Part shown: one piece after another, positions 7,897-15,863 of the stretch
Layout: each line of letters opens with the position of its first letter
Position numbering within the stretch: position 1 is the stretch's first letter
Assembly (NCBI RefSeq): GCF_013255915.1
Contig: NZ_CP053896.1
Location: 2,046,001 to 2,110,000 of the forward strand
DNA from: Providencia rettgeri
GTDB lineage: Bacteria; Pseudomonadota; Gammaproteobacteria; Enterobacterales; Enterobacteriaceae
Length of the DNA: 64,000 bases
Reading direction: 5' to 3'
The notes under the pieces: model-generated
Databases searched by the model: none
Told to the model about the DNA's origin: nothing
The model's input: only the letters and a program-made list of their open reading frames with translations
Position numbers and translations under genes: made by a program

Positions 7897-9271
7897 CACA
7901 CCAATTCCATTAGACATCGGTCACAATCAAACGGGTGCGAATAACCGCGTACAACTTGCAAAAACCTTAACATTGGTGCAAGTGGTCATGATCGGTATTG
8001 CGTATATCCAGCCAATGACGATATTTGATACCTTCGGAATGGTGTCAGATAAAACCGGTGGACATGTTCCAACTTCATACATTATTGCACTTGCTGCGAT
8101 ACTGTTTACTGCTCTGAGCTATGGTAAATTGGTGAAACGTTTCCCATCAGCCGGTTCAGCGTACACTTATGCCCAAAAATCAATGAGCCCACATATTGGC
8201 TTCTTGGTGGGTTGGACATCCTTGTTGTCCTATATTTTTATGCCAATGATCAACATCTTATTGGCTAAAATTTATTTACAAGATATCTTCCCTAATGTTG
8301 AGCCAGCGATTTTTGTTGTGGGATTAGTCATATTAATGACAGCAGCAAACTTACGCGGTATCAACGTGATAGCGAATTTAAGTACTGTGATTGCGATTAT
8401 CCAAATTGGGGTAATGGCGGTCTTTACGGGCTTAGTGATTCACGGCGTTTCAAATGGTGAAGGTTCAGGTGAGATTTGGACATTTAACCCATTTGCTAAT
8501 GAAAAAACCGAAGTGATCCCGCTTATTGCTGGGGCAACAATCCTTTGTTTCTCATTCTTAGGTTTCGACGGATTAAGCTCACTGTCAGAAGAAACACCTA
8601 ATGCAGGCAAAGTGATCCCACGTGCTATTTTCTTAACCGCGTTAATCGGTGGAATTATTTTTATTACTGTTTCTTTCTTCTTACAGCAGTATTTCCCTGA
8701 TGTTTCACGTTTTAAGAATATTAATGAAACACAGCCAGATATTATGCGTTTTGTTGCTGGTGCATTCTTCCAGTCAATCATTCTGGTTTTCTCATGTGTT
8801 ACGGTATTAGCGTCAGGTATGGCGGCTCACGCAGGTAGCGCACGTTTAATGTACGTTATGGGGCGTGATGGGGTATTCCCAGAAAAAGTGTTTGGTTATG
8901 TAAGCCCAACATGGCGTACTCCGGCATACAACGTATTAATGGTTGGTTTCTTGGCATTAGGCGCTATCTGGTTTGAAATGGATTTTGCAACCGCGTTAAT
9001 TAACTTTGGTGCGTTAATCGCGTTTACCTTTGTTAATATTTCGGTTATCAGCCAATTCTTTATTCGTGAACGCCGCATGACAGGGTTCAAAAATATCCTG
9101 AATTACTTGATTTTGCCTGTTATTGGTACACTGACAGTGTGTGTGTTATGGCTGAATATCGAAGAAGACTCAATGGTTTACGGGTTGGTTTGGACGGCAG
9201 TTGGTTTGGTCTATATGGCTGTACTGACACGTATGTTTAAGCGGCCTATGCCGCAAATGAGCGACGTTTAA
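7886..9271 (+). CDS. plaP: Putrescine importer PlaP
   Basis: This is an inner-membrane APC-superfamily putrescine/proton symporter. The 461-residue protein, with about twelve membrane helices, matches E. coli PlaP (YeeF) more closely than PuuP. Examples are GHVPTSYIIALAAILFTALS, SRFKN..TQPDIM, VLASGMAAHAGSARLMYVMG and the NISVISQFFIRE segment. The start is GTG at 7886, with GGGAGGG seven bases upstream; no other in-frame start precedes the conserved KTLTLVQVVMIG. In Proteus mirabilis PlaP-dependent putrescine uptake promotes swarming. The gene lies near sbcB, as in E. coli. Expression is probably controlled through the unusual leader (terminator, upstream ORF, buried ribosome binding site). 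The E. coli-type neighbours yeeDE are absent, with dld between it and sbcB. Confidence 0.85.
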   Translation: MQNNTPIPLDIGHNQTGANNRVQLAKTLTLVQVVMIGIAYIQPMTIFDTFGMVSDKTGGHVPTSYIIALAAILFTALSYGKLVKRFPSAGSAYTYAQKSMSPHIGFLVGWTSLLSYIFMPMINILLAKIYLQDIFPNVEPAIFVVGLVILMTAANLRGINVIANLSTVIAIIQIGVMAVFTGLVIHGVSNGEGSGEIWTFNPFANEKTEVIPLIAGATILCFSFLGFDGLSSLSEETPNAGKVIPRAIFLTALIGGIIFITVSFFLQQYFPDVSRFKNINETQPDIMRFVAGAFFQSIILVFSCVTVLASGMAAHAGSARLMYVMGRDGVFPEKVFGYVSPTWRTPAYNVLMVGFLALGAIWFEMDFATALINFGALIAFTFVNISVISQFFIRERRMTGFKNILNYLILPVIGTLTVCVLWLNIEEDSMVYGLVWTAVGLVYMAVLTRMFKRPMPQMSDV

Positions 9272-9273
9272 CA

Positions 9274-9398
9274 ATATTCTTCATATTTCGCGCTGTAGCT
9301 GCGTTGCGTTCTCAAAACGACATGGGTCACATACTTATGTATGCTCCCCATGATCGTTTTGCTCGGTGCCTTGCTACAACACGAACTATTTTGAATAT
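9274..9398. repeat. ERIC-like palindromic repeat, copy A
   Basis: This is a 125-bp imperfect palindrome. The outer arms ATATTC..GCTGTAGC and GCTACAAC..GAATAT pair; the inner arms CAAAACGAC.ATGGG and CCCATGATCGTTTTG pair. The centre TCACATACTTATGTATGCTC resembles the enterobacterial ERIC core (CACTTACTTATGTAAGCTCC). It shares 22 bases exactly with copy B. It lies between the plaP stop codon and the plaP terminator, so it is transcribed. Confidence 0.75.
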
Positions 9399-9414
9399 GT
9401 CCAGAATTAGATTC

Positions 9415-9444
9415 AAAAATAGCGCCTTGAGGCGCTATTTTTTT
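9415..9444 (+). terminator. Rho-independent terminator after plaP
   Basis: AAAATAGCGCC and GGCGCTATTTT form an 11-bp stem with a TTGA loop, followed by a T run. Confidence 0.88.
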
Positions 9445-9569
9445 ACCCGTTAAGAATTATTTAAGATAAAGCGTGTAGCCTATTAACATCATAATATTAT
9501 GTGATATTGTTGTTACAACACATAATGCAGAACTATGATAATCACGAATTCGATTAATAAGGCACACAA

Positions 9570-11309
9570 ATGAATGATGCAAAGAAACCTGAGAATCAAC
9601 GGTTATTACTGACGCTTAGGAATATTGTTGGCAAAAAAAATATTTTAACAGAGCCACATAAAACAGAACGTTATCGTAAAGGCTTCCGCTCTGGTATGGG
9701 GGATGCAATCGCGGTTGTATTTCCAACAACATTGCTCGAACAGTGGTATGTTTTCAAGGCGTGTGTTGAAGCAGACAAAATTGTCCTGATGCAAGCGGCT
9801 AATACAGGGTTAACCGAAGGGTCGACACCGAGTGGCTATGACTATGATCGCGATATCGTCATTATTAGTACGTTGAAATTAAACCAAATTCAAGTTTTAC
9901 CGGAATTTAACCAAGTCGTTGCGATGCCGGGGAGTACTTTGTACGACTTGGAGAAAATCTTAAAACCATTAGGGCGTGAACCGCACTCTTTGATTGGCTC
10001 TTCTTGTATTGGAGCTTCAGTTGTGGGTGGTATTTGTAATAGTTCTGGCGGTTCATTAGTGCGTAGAGGCCCCGCCTATACTGAGCTTGCTCTTTATGGC
10101 CGAGTCAGTGACGATGGAAAAGTGGAGCTTGTCAATCACCTAGGTATTGATTTAGGTAACACACCAGAAGAAATCCTGACGAATTTACAAAATCGTGGCT
10201 ATAGTAGTGAAGACGTACAAGTTAGCGATAAACTCGCTTCTGACCATGAGTATGCAGAACGCGTTCGTGATGTCGATGCAGATACACCATCACGCTTTAA
10301 CGCGGATGAACGTCGTCTATTTGAAGCATCAGGGTGCGCAGGAAAATTAGCCGTGTTTGCGGTTCGTTTAGATACCTTCCCTGCCGATAAAAAAACACAG
10401 GTATTTTATATCGGTTCAAATAACCCTGACGTTTTGGAAGATATACGCCGTTATATTTTAAGTGAATTTAAAAACCTGCCAGTTGCAGGTGAATATATGC
10501 ACCGTGGTTGCTTCGATATAGCAGAAGTTTATGGTAAAGATACCTTTTTAATGATTGATAAATTTGGTACTGACAAAATGCCAATGTTTTTCACTATTAA
10601 AGGGCGTATTGATGCAGTATTAAATAAAGTCCCATTCCTGCCATCAAATCTGATCGACCGTACTATGCAGGTTCTCAGTAAATTATGGCCTTCCCATTTA
10701 CCACCACGTATGAAAGAGTTTCGTGATCGTTATGAACACCATTTAATGTTAAAAATGGCCGGAGATGGCATTGATGAGGCTAAAGTTTGGCTAAAATCTT
10801 ATTTTGCAAGCGCCGATGGCGGCTATTTTGAATGTACACCAGAAGAGGGGGCAAAAGCATTTTTACACCGCTTTGCCGCTGCTGGCTCCGCTGTTCGTTA
10901 TCACGCTGTTCATAATAAAGATGTGGAAGATGTATTACCCCTCGACATTGCTTTACGTCGCAATGATAGAAATTGGTTTGAAACATTACCACCAGAAATT
11001 GAAAAGCTATTAGTTCATAAATTATACTGCGGTCATTTTATGTGCCATGTTATGCACCAAGACTATGTCTTGAAAAAAGGCGTTGACCCGAAAGAACTAA
11101 AAGAAAAAATGTTAGCTTTATTAGATGAAAGGGGGGCTCAATATCCTGCGGAACATAACGTAGGGCATTTATATAAAGCCCCAGAACAATTAAAATCATT
11201 TTATAAACAATCTGACCCTACAAATACAATGAACCCCGGTTTAGGTAAAACAACTAAACGCAAAAATTGGGAAGGGGATTGTGGCTGCGCTCATACTCAT
11301 GATCATTAA
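9570..11309 (+). CDS. dld: Quinone-dependent D-lactate dehydrogenase
   Basis: This is a peripheral membrane FAD enzyme that oxidises D-lactate to pyruvate and passes electrons to the quinone pool. The 579-residue protein is close to E. coli Dld (571). An N-terminal FAD-binding-4 domain holds MQAANTGLTEGSTPSG and IGSSCIGASVVGGICNSSGG. The C-terminal half (from about residue 280) is the membrane-binding D-lactate dehydrogenase domain, with the typical ..PAEHNVGHLYKAP.. near the end. The C-terminus has an extra Cys/His-rich tail (DCGCAHTHDH) that could bind metal. The start is the ATG at 9570 with AAGG upstream. It is monocistronic, with a plausible promoter (TTGTTA, 18 bases, TATGAT) at about 9508-9538 and a bidirectional terminator shared with sbcB. 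Confidence 0.92.
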   Translation: MNDAKKPENQRLLLTLRNIVGKKNILTEPHKTERYRKGFRSGMGDAIAVVFPTTLLEQWYVFKACVEADKIVLMQAANTGLTEGSTPSGYDYDRDIVIISTLKLNQIQVLPEFNQVVAMPGSTLYDLEKILKPLGREPHSLIGSSCIGASVVGGICNSSGGSLVRRGPAYTELALYGRVSDDGKVELVNHLGIDLGNTPEEILTNLQNRGYSSEDVQVSDKLASDHEYAERVRDVDADTPSRFNADERRLFEASGCAGKLAVFAVRLDTFPADKKTQVFYIGSNNPDVLEDIRRYILSEFKNLPVAGEYMHRGCFDIAEVYGKDTFLMIDKFGTDKMPMFFTIKGRIDAVLNKVPFLPSNLIDRTMQVLSKLWPSHLPPRMKEFRDRYEHHLMLKMAGDGIDEAKVWLKSYFASADGGYFECTPEEGAKAFLHRFAAAGSAVRYHAVHNKDVEDVLPLDIALRRNDRNWFETLPPEIEKLLVHKLYCGHFMCHVMHQDYVLKKGVDPKELKEKMLALLDERGAQYPAEHNVGHLYKAPEQLKSFYKQSDPTNTMNPGLGKTTKRKNWEGDCGCAHTHDH

Positions 11310-11330
11310 TGAACGCGTCATATAAATAAC

Positions 11331-11373
11331 AAAAGGCAGGTATTGGGAAACGTTTCAATATCTGCCTTTTTTA
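11331..11373. terminator. Bidirectional terminator between dld and sbcB
   Basis: AAAAGGCAG-g-TATTG pairs with CAATA-t-CTGCCTTTT. T runs are present in both orientations, serving dld on plus and sbcB on minus. Confidence 0.8.
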
Positions 11374-11381
11374 TTACTAAA

Positions 11382-12821
11382 TTAACTGGCGAGATCTCTC
11401 GCATAGCTAATCAATGCTTTTAATTGTTGGCAACGCTTTTCATCATGTTGATGCTCTACAAGTAATAGCTGTATTTGTTGCATATATTCTGTTAAACGCT
11501 CTTCACTAAAGTAGTCTCTACGGTGCTGTAACCAGCGTTGCTGCTCATCATAAGACAAGGTGGCAGGGTAGTTACGTGCTTTATAGCGAAAGAAGAGCTC
11601 TTTCATGCGCTTATCTTCAAAACTGAGTTCCAATGCAGGCAAGTTCTGTGGCGATGTTTCACGAATAATATCCATGGTTGAGCGGTCAGAAGGACTAAAG
11701 AATCCATTATAAATTTGTGTATCGACATCATCCGACTCTGTAAATACTTGTGGTTCGCTAAATAACTCAATTAATTTATTACGAATTTCAGGGTTCTTGC
11801 GTAAAGTTTCCAGATTGCGCATACACAAGTCACGGTCAACACCGGTTCGTTCCGCATCTTCAGGGCGCAGTGTTTTTTCTGGTGCTAAAATAGGGCACTT
11901 ATTAATGTGAACGAGTTTTACAGGAACGGGAGAAGCGCCTGCCAATTCAGCTTTAGGTGTATATAATCGGGTACGCAATTGTTGAACATCTAACTCAACT
12001 AATGGTGAGATATCAGCAGATAAATCACACATAATAACGGCATTTTTGTTGTCAGGGTGCCAAGCAAGAGGAGCGACTAAGCTGACATAAGAACGTAATG
12101 CACCAAACATACCAGACACATGAACTAGTGGTGTTATTTCTACAATATCAATAAGTTGACTTATTTTGTTTTTATTTCTTAATTGATAAAAATAATCAAA
12201 CATTCTGGGTTGAGCGGCTTTCAACAGTTTGGCCATGTTAATGGTAGCTAAAACGTCAGACATTGCATCGTGAGCATTTTCATGAGCAACACCATTCGCT
12301 TTAGTTAAATGTTCTAAACGCATACTCGGCAGGCCATCTTCATTCTCTGGCCATTGAAGACCTTCAGGGCGAAGCGCAAAACAGGCACGCAAAGTGTCGA
12401 GTAAATCCCAACGTGAATTTCCTTGCTGCCAACTATAGGCATACGGGTCATAAAAATTTCGATAAAAAATATTACGGGTAACTTCATCATCGAAACGAAT
12501 ATTGTTGTAACCCATAATGCAGGTATTGGGGACACTAAAAGCCGCATGAATTCGTTTAGCAAACTCGGCTTCATTAACGCCTTGAGATAATGCGACCTGT
12601 GGGGTGATCCCAGTGATCATGACGGCTTCAGGTTGCGGCAAATAGTCATCAGCTGGAGCGCAATAAAAAACCTCTGGCTCTTCAATGATATTAAAATCAA
12701 GGTCGGTGCGGACGCCTGCAAATTGCGCTGGCCGATCAAGAGCAGGGCGCTTACCAAAAGTTTCATAGTCATGAATAAAAAAAGTAGGTTGTTTTTTATT
12801 ATCTTGCAACGTTTTCACCAT
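11382..12821 (-). CDS. sbcB: Exodeoxyribonuclease I
   Basis: This is a processive 3'-5' exonuclease on single-stranded DNA, acting in recombination and mismatch repair. The 479-residue protein (E. coli 475) has the DEDD exonuclease core. It starts HDYETFGKRPALDRPAQFA (catalytic D18 and E20), continues with WDLLDTLRACFALRPEG and closes with NAHDAMSDV, which carries the catalytic His and Asp. SH3-like and C-terminal helical domains follow, with conserved ISPLVELD, VHINKCP and QRWLQHRR. It is convergent with dld across a shared terminator. Its promoter lies in the 335-base region shared with the sugar transporter gene. No truncation is seen. Confidence 0.94.
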   Translation of the reverse strand: MVKTLQDNKKQPTFFIHDYETFGKRPALDRPAQFAGVRTDLDFNIIEEPEVFYCAPADDYLPQPEAVMITGITPQVALSQGVNEAEFAKRIHAAFSVPNTCIMGYNNIRFDDEVTRNIFYRNFYDPYAYSWQQGNSRWDLLDTLRACFALRPEGLQWPENEDGLPSMRLEHLTKANGVAHENAHDAMSDVLATINMAKLLKAAQPRMFDYFYQLRNKNKISQLIDIVEITPLVHVSGMFGALRSYVSLVAPLAWHPDNKNAVIMCDLSADISPLVELDVQQLRTRLYTPKAELAGASPVPVKLVHINKCPILAPEKTLRPEDAERTGVDRDLCMRNLETLRKNPEIRNKLIELFSEPQVFTESDDVDTQIYNGFFSPSDRSTMDIIRETSPQNLPALELSFEDKRMKELFFRYKARNYPATLSYDEQQRWLQHRRDYFSEERLTEYMQQIQLLLVEHQHDEKRCQQLKALISYARDLAS

Positions 12822-13020
12822 TTCGATGGTTATATAGTAGATTGATAGTGGTTAATTTATTGGTATTCACTATACATTGTTGATTAATGATACCTTATCT
12901 ACTGTGAAAGCTAAACCAAGGCTATCTGATATTGAACTGGCGCGATTGATAGTAGTTTAATTTGATAACTCGATAGAATATTTTACCCAGCAGGAGGTCG
13001 TTATCTTAAGTTATAAGTAT

Positions 13021-13036
13021 TGTGATAAGCGTCACA
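13021..13036. promoter_or_regulatory. CRP site 1 upstream of the sugar symporter
   Basis: TGTGATAAGCGTCACA is a perfect TGTGA-N6-TCACA match to the CRP consensus. It lies about 120 bases before the start codon. Confidence 0.75.
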
Positions 13037-13045
13037 TATACTAAT

Positions 13046-13059
13046 TGTTAACGTTAACA
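13046..13059. promoter_or_regulatory. LacI/GalR-type operator 1
   Basis: TGTTAACGTTAACA is a perfect 14-bp palindrome with the central CG usual for LacI-family sites. A near-identical copy lies 63 bp downstream, centre to centre. Confidence 0.6.
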
Positions 13060-13061
13060 TT

Positions 13062-13077
13062 GGTGATTAACATCACA
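13062..13077. promoter_or_regulatory. CRP site 2 upstream of the sugar symporter
   Basis: GGTGATTAACATCACA matches TGTGA-N6-TCACA at nine of ten positions. It is spaced 41 bp (about four turns) from site 1. Confidence 0.65.
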
Positions 13078-13108
13078 ATTAATAGGTGATTTTGTGGTTT
13101 GTAATTAA

Positions 13109-13122
13109 TGTTAACCTTAACA
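13109..13122. promoter_or_regulatory. LacI/GalR-type operator 2
   Basis: TGTTAACCTTAACA differs from operator 1 by one base. It probably overlaps the promoter or transcription start, about 35 bases before the start codon. The 63-bp spacing is six helical turns, suitable for repressor looping. Confidence 0.55.
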
Positions 13123-13156
13123 TTTCATCAGGATAATTTTTGTTAGGTGATGAAAT

Positions 13157-14440
13157 ATGAATCGTGGTTCAAGAAAGTATTATGCCTCTTTGAGTGCATT
13201 ATTGTTTTTTTTCTTTTTCACCTGGTCATCAACATTTTCTGTCGTTGCAATCTGGCTGCGTAAATATGTTGGTTTAGATGGCGCAGATACTGGGGTTATT
13301 TTCTCTTGTATTTCGATTGTGGCGCTTTGCGCGCAACCACTTTATGGATTCATGCAGGATAAATTAGGGTTACGAAAAAATTTACTATTATTTATTGCAG
13401 TATTACTGATTGCATCAGGGCCATTTTTTATGGTTTTTGGGACGTTGCTAAAATGGAATGTATTTTTAGGCAGTGCAATTGGTGGCTTATTTATTGGTAT
13501 GACCTTTCACGCAGGGATTGGGGTGCTTGAGTCTTATACAGAGAGGGTCAGCCGATTACGTAATTTTGAGTATGGTAAAGCGAGGATGTGGGGCTCATTG
13601 GGTTGGGCGACAGCTACCTTTTTTGCCGGGCGTAACATTAACGTGAACCCTGATTACAATTTTATTATGGCAACTGTTTCAGGCCTATTATTTTTAGTTA
13701 TTCTATTGAAATTAAAAACGGCAAATACGGATGCTTATAATAGCCTTGAACATGGCAAACCTTCTACGATAACCGTGAAAGACGCTCTACAATTGTTTGT
13801 ACAACCTCAATTTTGGGCTTTAATATTATTTGTATTAGGAACCTGTATATACAGTGTATATGACCAGCAATTTATGGTGTATTTTGCTCATCAATTTCAG
13901 AATGAACAATTAGGTAATGAGATGTACGGTTATCTAAACTCATTGCAGGTTTTCTTGGAAGCAGGGGGGATGTTTTTAGCACCATTTATCGTCAACCGGA
14001 TAGGTGCTAAAAATGGGTTATTATTTGCGAGTTCAGTGATGGCGTTACGCATTATTGGTTCAGGCTTAGTTGATGGTGCAATTATGATATCGATAATGAA
14101 ATTACTGCATGCCGTTGAACTCCCGATTCTTTTAGTCGCGATTTTTAAATATAACAGCCTTCATTTTGATAAACGTTTGTCATCGACACTTTATTTGGTT
14201 GGCTTTAGCTGCATGAGCTCTGTAGTTGCAAGTATTTTATCGCCATTAGCTGGCTGGGGATACGATCAAATTGGTTTTGCTCATACTTATCTCGTCATGG
14301 GGGGATTTGTGATTATTACGACAATATTATCTGCATTTTGTCTCAGAGGTGACGGGACAGGTAATCAAGAAATCGGAAGTAAAGATCAGAGAAATAAGTT
14401 TGATAAAGATCACTCCGATAATTTGGTCGTTAAAGTATAA
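13157..14440 (+). CDS. LacY-type oligosaccharide/H+ symporter
   Basis: This is a major facilitator superfamily permease of the oligosaccharide:H+ symporter family (LacY, RafB, CscB, MelY), importing a sugar with a proton. The 427-residue protein has twelve helices. LacY residues that can be aligned by eye are kept: Glu126 (LESY), Arg144 (YGKARMWG), Arg302 (ALRIIG), His322 and Glu325 (LHAVELP). The LacY Glu269 position is Val, with a Glu three residues further on, which points to a substrate other than lactose. Two CRP sites and two LacI-type operators precede it, but no glycosidase, kinase or repressor gene is next to it, so the substrate is unknown. The charged C-terminal tail is longer than in LacY. 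Confidence 0.82.
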   Translation: MNRGSRKYYASLSALLFFFFFTWSSTFSVVAIWLRKYVGLDGADTGVIFSCISIVALCAQPLYGFMQDKLGLRKNLLLFIAVLLIASGPFFMVFGTLLKWNVFLGSAIGGLFIGMTFHAGIGVLESYTERVSRLRNFEYGKARMWGSLGWATATFFAGRNINVNPDYNFIMATVSGLLFLVILLKLKTANTDAYNSLEHGKPSTITVKDALQLFVQPQFWALILFVLGTCIYSVYDQQFMVYFAHQFQNEQLGNEMYGYLNSLQVFLEAGGMFLAPFIVNRIGAKNGLLFASSVMALRIIGSGLVDGAIMISIMKLLHAVELPILLVAIFKYNSLHFDKRLSSTLYLVGFSCMSSVVASILSPLAGWGYDQIGFAHTYLVMGGFVIITTILSAFCLRGDGTGNQEIGSKDQRNKFDKDHSDNLVVKV

Positions 14441-14564
14441 AGTGAAATCAAGTTTCAGCGGAATAATTTGATAAATATGCGAAACGGGCTTGTAACACGA
14501 TAGGATTAGAATGTATTGTGTTAATAGATAATGCGTTTTGAATATTGACTAGAGGGTTTTAAAC

Positions 14565-14897
14565 ATGGACAACGCTAACAAGCCGTCTTTCCAAAATGTT
14601 CTGGAATTTGTGCGTATGTTTCGTCGCAAAAATAAAATTCGTCGTGAAATCACCGACAATGAGAAAAAAATTCGTGATAACCAGAAGCGTGTTTTGCTAC
14701 TGGATAACTTGAGTGAATATATAAAACCAGGCATGTCGATTGAGGATATTCAGGCAATTATTGCGAACATGCGTAGCGATTATGATGATCGTGTTGATGA
14801 TTATATTATCAAGAACGCTGAGCTTTCCAAAGAGCGCCGTGAAATATCTAAAAAACTCAAAGAAATGGGTGAATTGCCTCGCATCGATGTAAAATAA
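14565..14897 (+). CDS. tmaR: PTS regulator TmaR (YeeX family)
   Basis: This is a small cytoplasmic coiled-coil protein. In E. coli TmaR forms polar clusters that hold PTS enzyme I inactive at the pole. The 110-residue sequence is rich in charged heptads ([16 protein letters not shown], then [23 protein letters not shown]), with the family ending [10 protein letters not shown] good AGAGGG ribosome binding site lies upstream. It is single-gene, closed by a strong terminator. In the upstream gap, AACACGATA and TATTGTGTT (about 14491-14521) form an imperfect inverted repeat of unknown role. In E. coli the gene lies in the same neighbourhood as sbcB and plaP, so this block retains an old linkage. 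Confidence 0.85.
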   Translation: MDNANKPSFQNVLEFVRMFRRKNKIRREITDNEKKIRDNQKRVLLLDNLSEYIKPGMSIEDIQAIIANMRSDYDDRVDDYIIKNAELSKERREISKKLKEMGELPRIDVK

Positions 14898-14906
14898 TCA
14901 ACTAAT

Positions 14907-14938
14907 AAAGCCGAGATAATCTCGGCTTTATTGTTTTT
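14907..14938 (+). terminator. Rho-independent terminator after tmaR
   Basis: AAAGCCGAGA and TCTCGGCTTT form a 10-bp stem with a TAA loop and a T-rich tail. Confidence 0.85.
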
Positions 14939-14963
14939 GAGTTATTATCATGAAGGTTTGTTG

Positions 14964-15653
14964 TTATAAATTTAGTTTATTAACTTGTTTGATTAATGCA
15001 GTTGCTAATCTTTCCATTTCATTTTCTGCAATAAATCCCATCGTCACTGCGGCAGCAACAAGATGACCTTCGCCATTAAATACAGGACAAGCAATAGATT
15101 GCGCTCCGGGAATACCTTCTGTTGGTTGGTAACGGATAGCATAGCCTTGTTGGGTCACTTTATGAATTTCGTCTTGTGAATAGGAATTAGAGCCAAATTG
15201 GCCATCAAATGCTGAATAAACCAGCCCTGCCGCACTTTTTACGACAGGCAATGGCGTGTTAGGTAAAAAGTCAATTTCAATATTTTTAAAGCTACGATTA
15301 TATTTAACCAAAGAAAGTGCTTTCCCTAAGCGGGTGGCAACACCTGTTGAGACATTTTGTTCATCACGAAATTGAATCAAAGCATTATTAATAGTGTCGA
15401 TATAAGAGTCTTCAGGTTTAACAAAATTGGCTAAGAAGGTTAAATTTCGGCCTAAGCCATAACGGCTAGTTTGAATGTCTTGATACAGCATTTGTGTACG
15501 GCATAGTGAAACAAGATATTTATGTAGCCGACTTTTTGATATCTCACAGCCTTTTGAAATATCCGCTGCGCGCGCAATACCTCCATTCTGAGCAATATAA
15601 TTTAAAATGCTTACGGCTATATCAACAGAATTAACACCTTGCAGAGTAGACAT
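14964..15653 (-). CDS. IclR-family transcriptional regulator
   Basis: This is a DNA-binding regulator with an N-terminal winged helix-turn-helix (SVDIAVSILNYIAQNG, AADISKGCEISKSRLHKYLVSL) and a C-terminal effector domain (GTGVATRLG-like segment, PLPVVKSAAGLVYSAF, ACPVFNGEGHLVAAAVTMG). The ORF is open further upstream, but the ATG at 15653 has a strong AGGTGG seven bases before it and starts the conserved region. That gives 229 residues, somewhat short for the family (about 250). It is divergent from the molybdoenzyme operon, with a perfect 9-bp inverted repeat between them, so it probably controls that operon. The effector is unknown. Confidence 0.85.
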   Translation of the reverse strand: MSTLQGVNSVDIAVSILNYIAQNGGIARAADISKGCEISKSRLHKYLVSLCRTQMLYQDIQTSRYGLGRNLTFLANFVKPEDSYIDTINNALIQFRDEQNVSTGVATRLGKALSLVKYNRSFKNIEIDFLPNTPLPVVKSAAGLVYSAFDGQFGSNSYSQDEIHKVTQQGYAIRYQPTEGIPGAQSIACPVFNGEGHLVAAAVTMGFIAENEMERLATALIKQVNKLNL

Positions 15654-15784
15654 ACATAAACCACCTAAATTTAACAAGTTTGGGTATTTTACCATGAGTT
15701 GCCTTGTGCTGCTAACGACCCGACGTGACAAACAAATAATCCGAAAGCGGTAGTACGTTATTACCTATAAATAGATAGAATTAT

Positions 15785-15798
15785 TGATGCTACTCAAG
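15785..15798. promoter_or_regulatory. Putative FNR box upstream of the molybdoenzyme operon
   Basis: TTGATGCTACTCAA matches TTGATnnnnATCAA at nine of ten positions. It is about 65-80 bases before the first gene of an anaerobic-type reductase operon, a position that fits activation under anoxia. Confidence 0.5.
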
Positions 15799-15837
15799 TT
15801 CACTTTTGGTTAATGGAGTATATATATAGTGAACTTT
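15797..15837. promoter_or_regulatory. Inverted repeat between iclR-type gene and molybdoenzyme operon
   Basis: AAGTTCACT (15797-15805) and AGTGAACTT (15829-15837) are perfect 9-bp inverted arms with centres 32 bp apart (three turns). An AT-rich stretch with possible -10 sequence lies between. It is a candidate operator for the divergent IclR regulator. Confidence 0.5.
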
Positions 15838-15863
15838 AAAAAGCAATGTCGAGGTTTACTATA

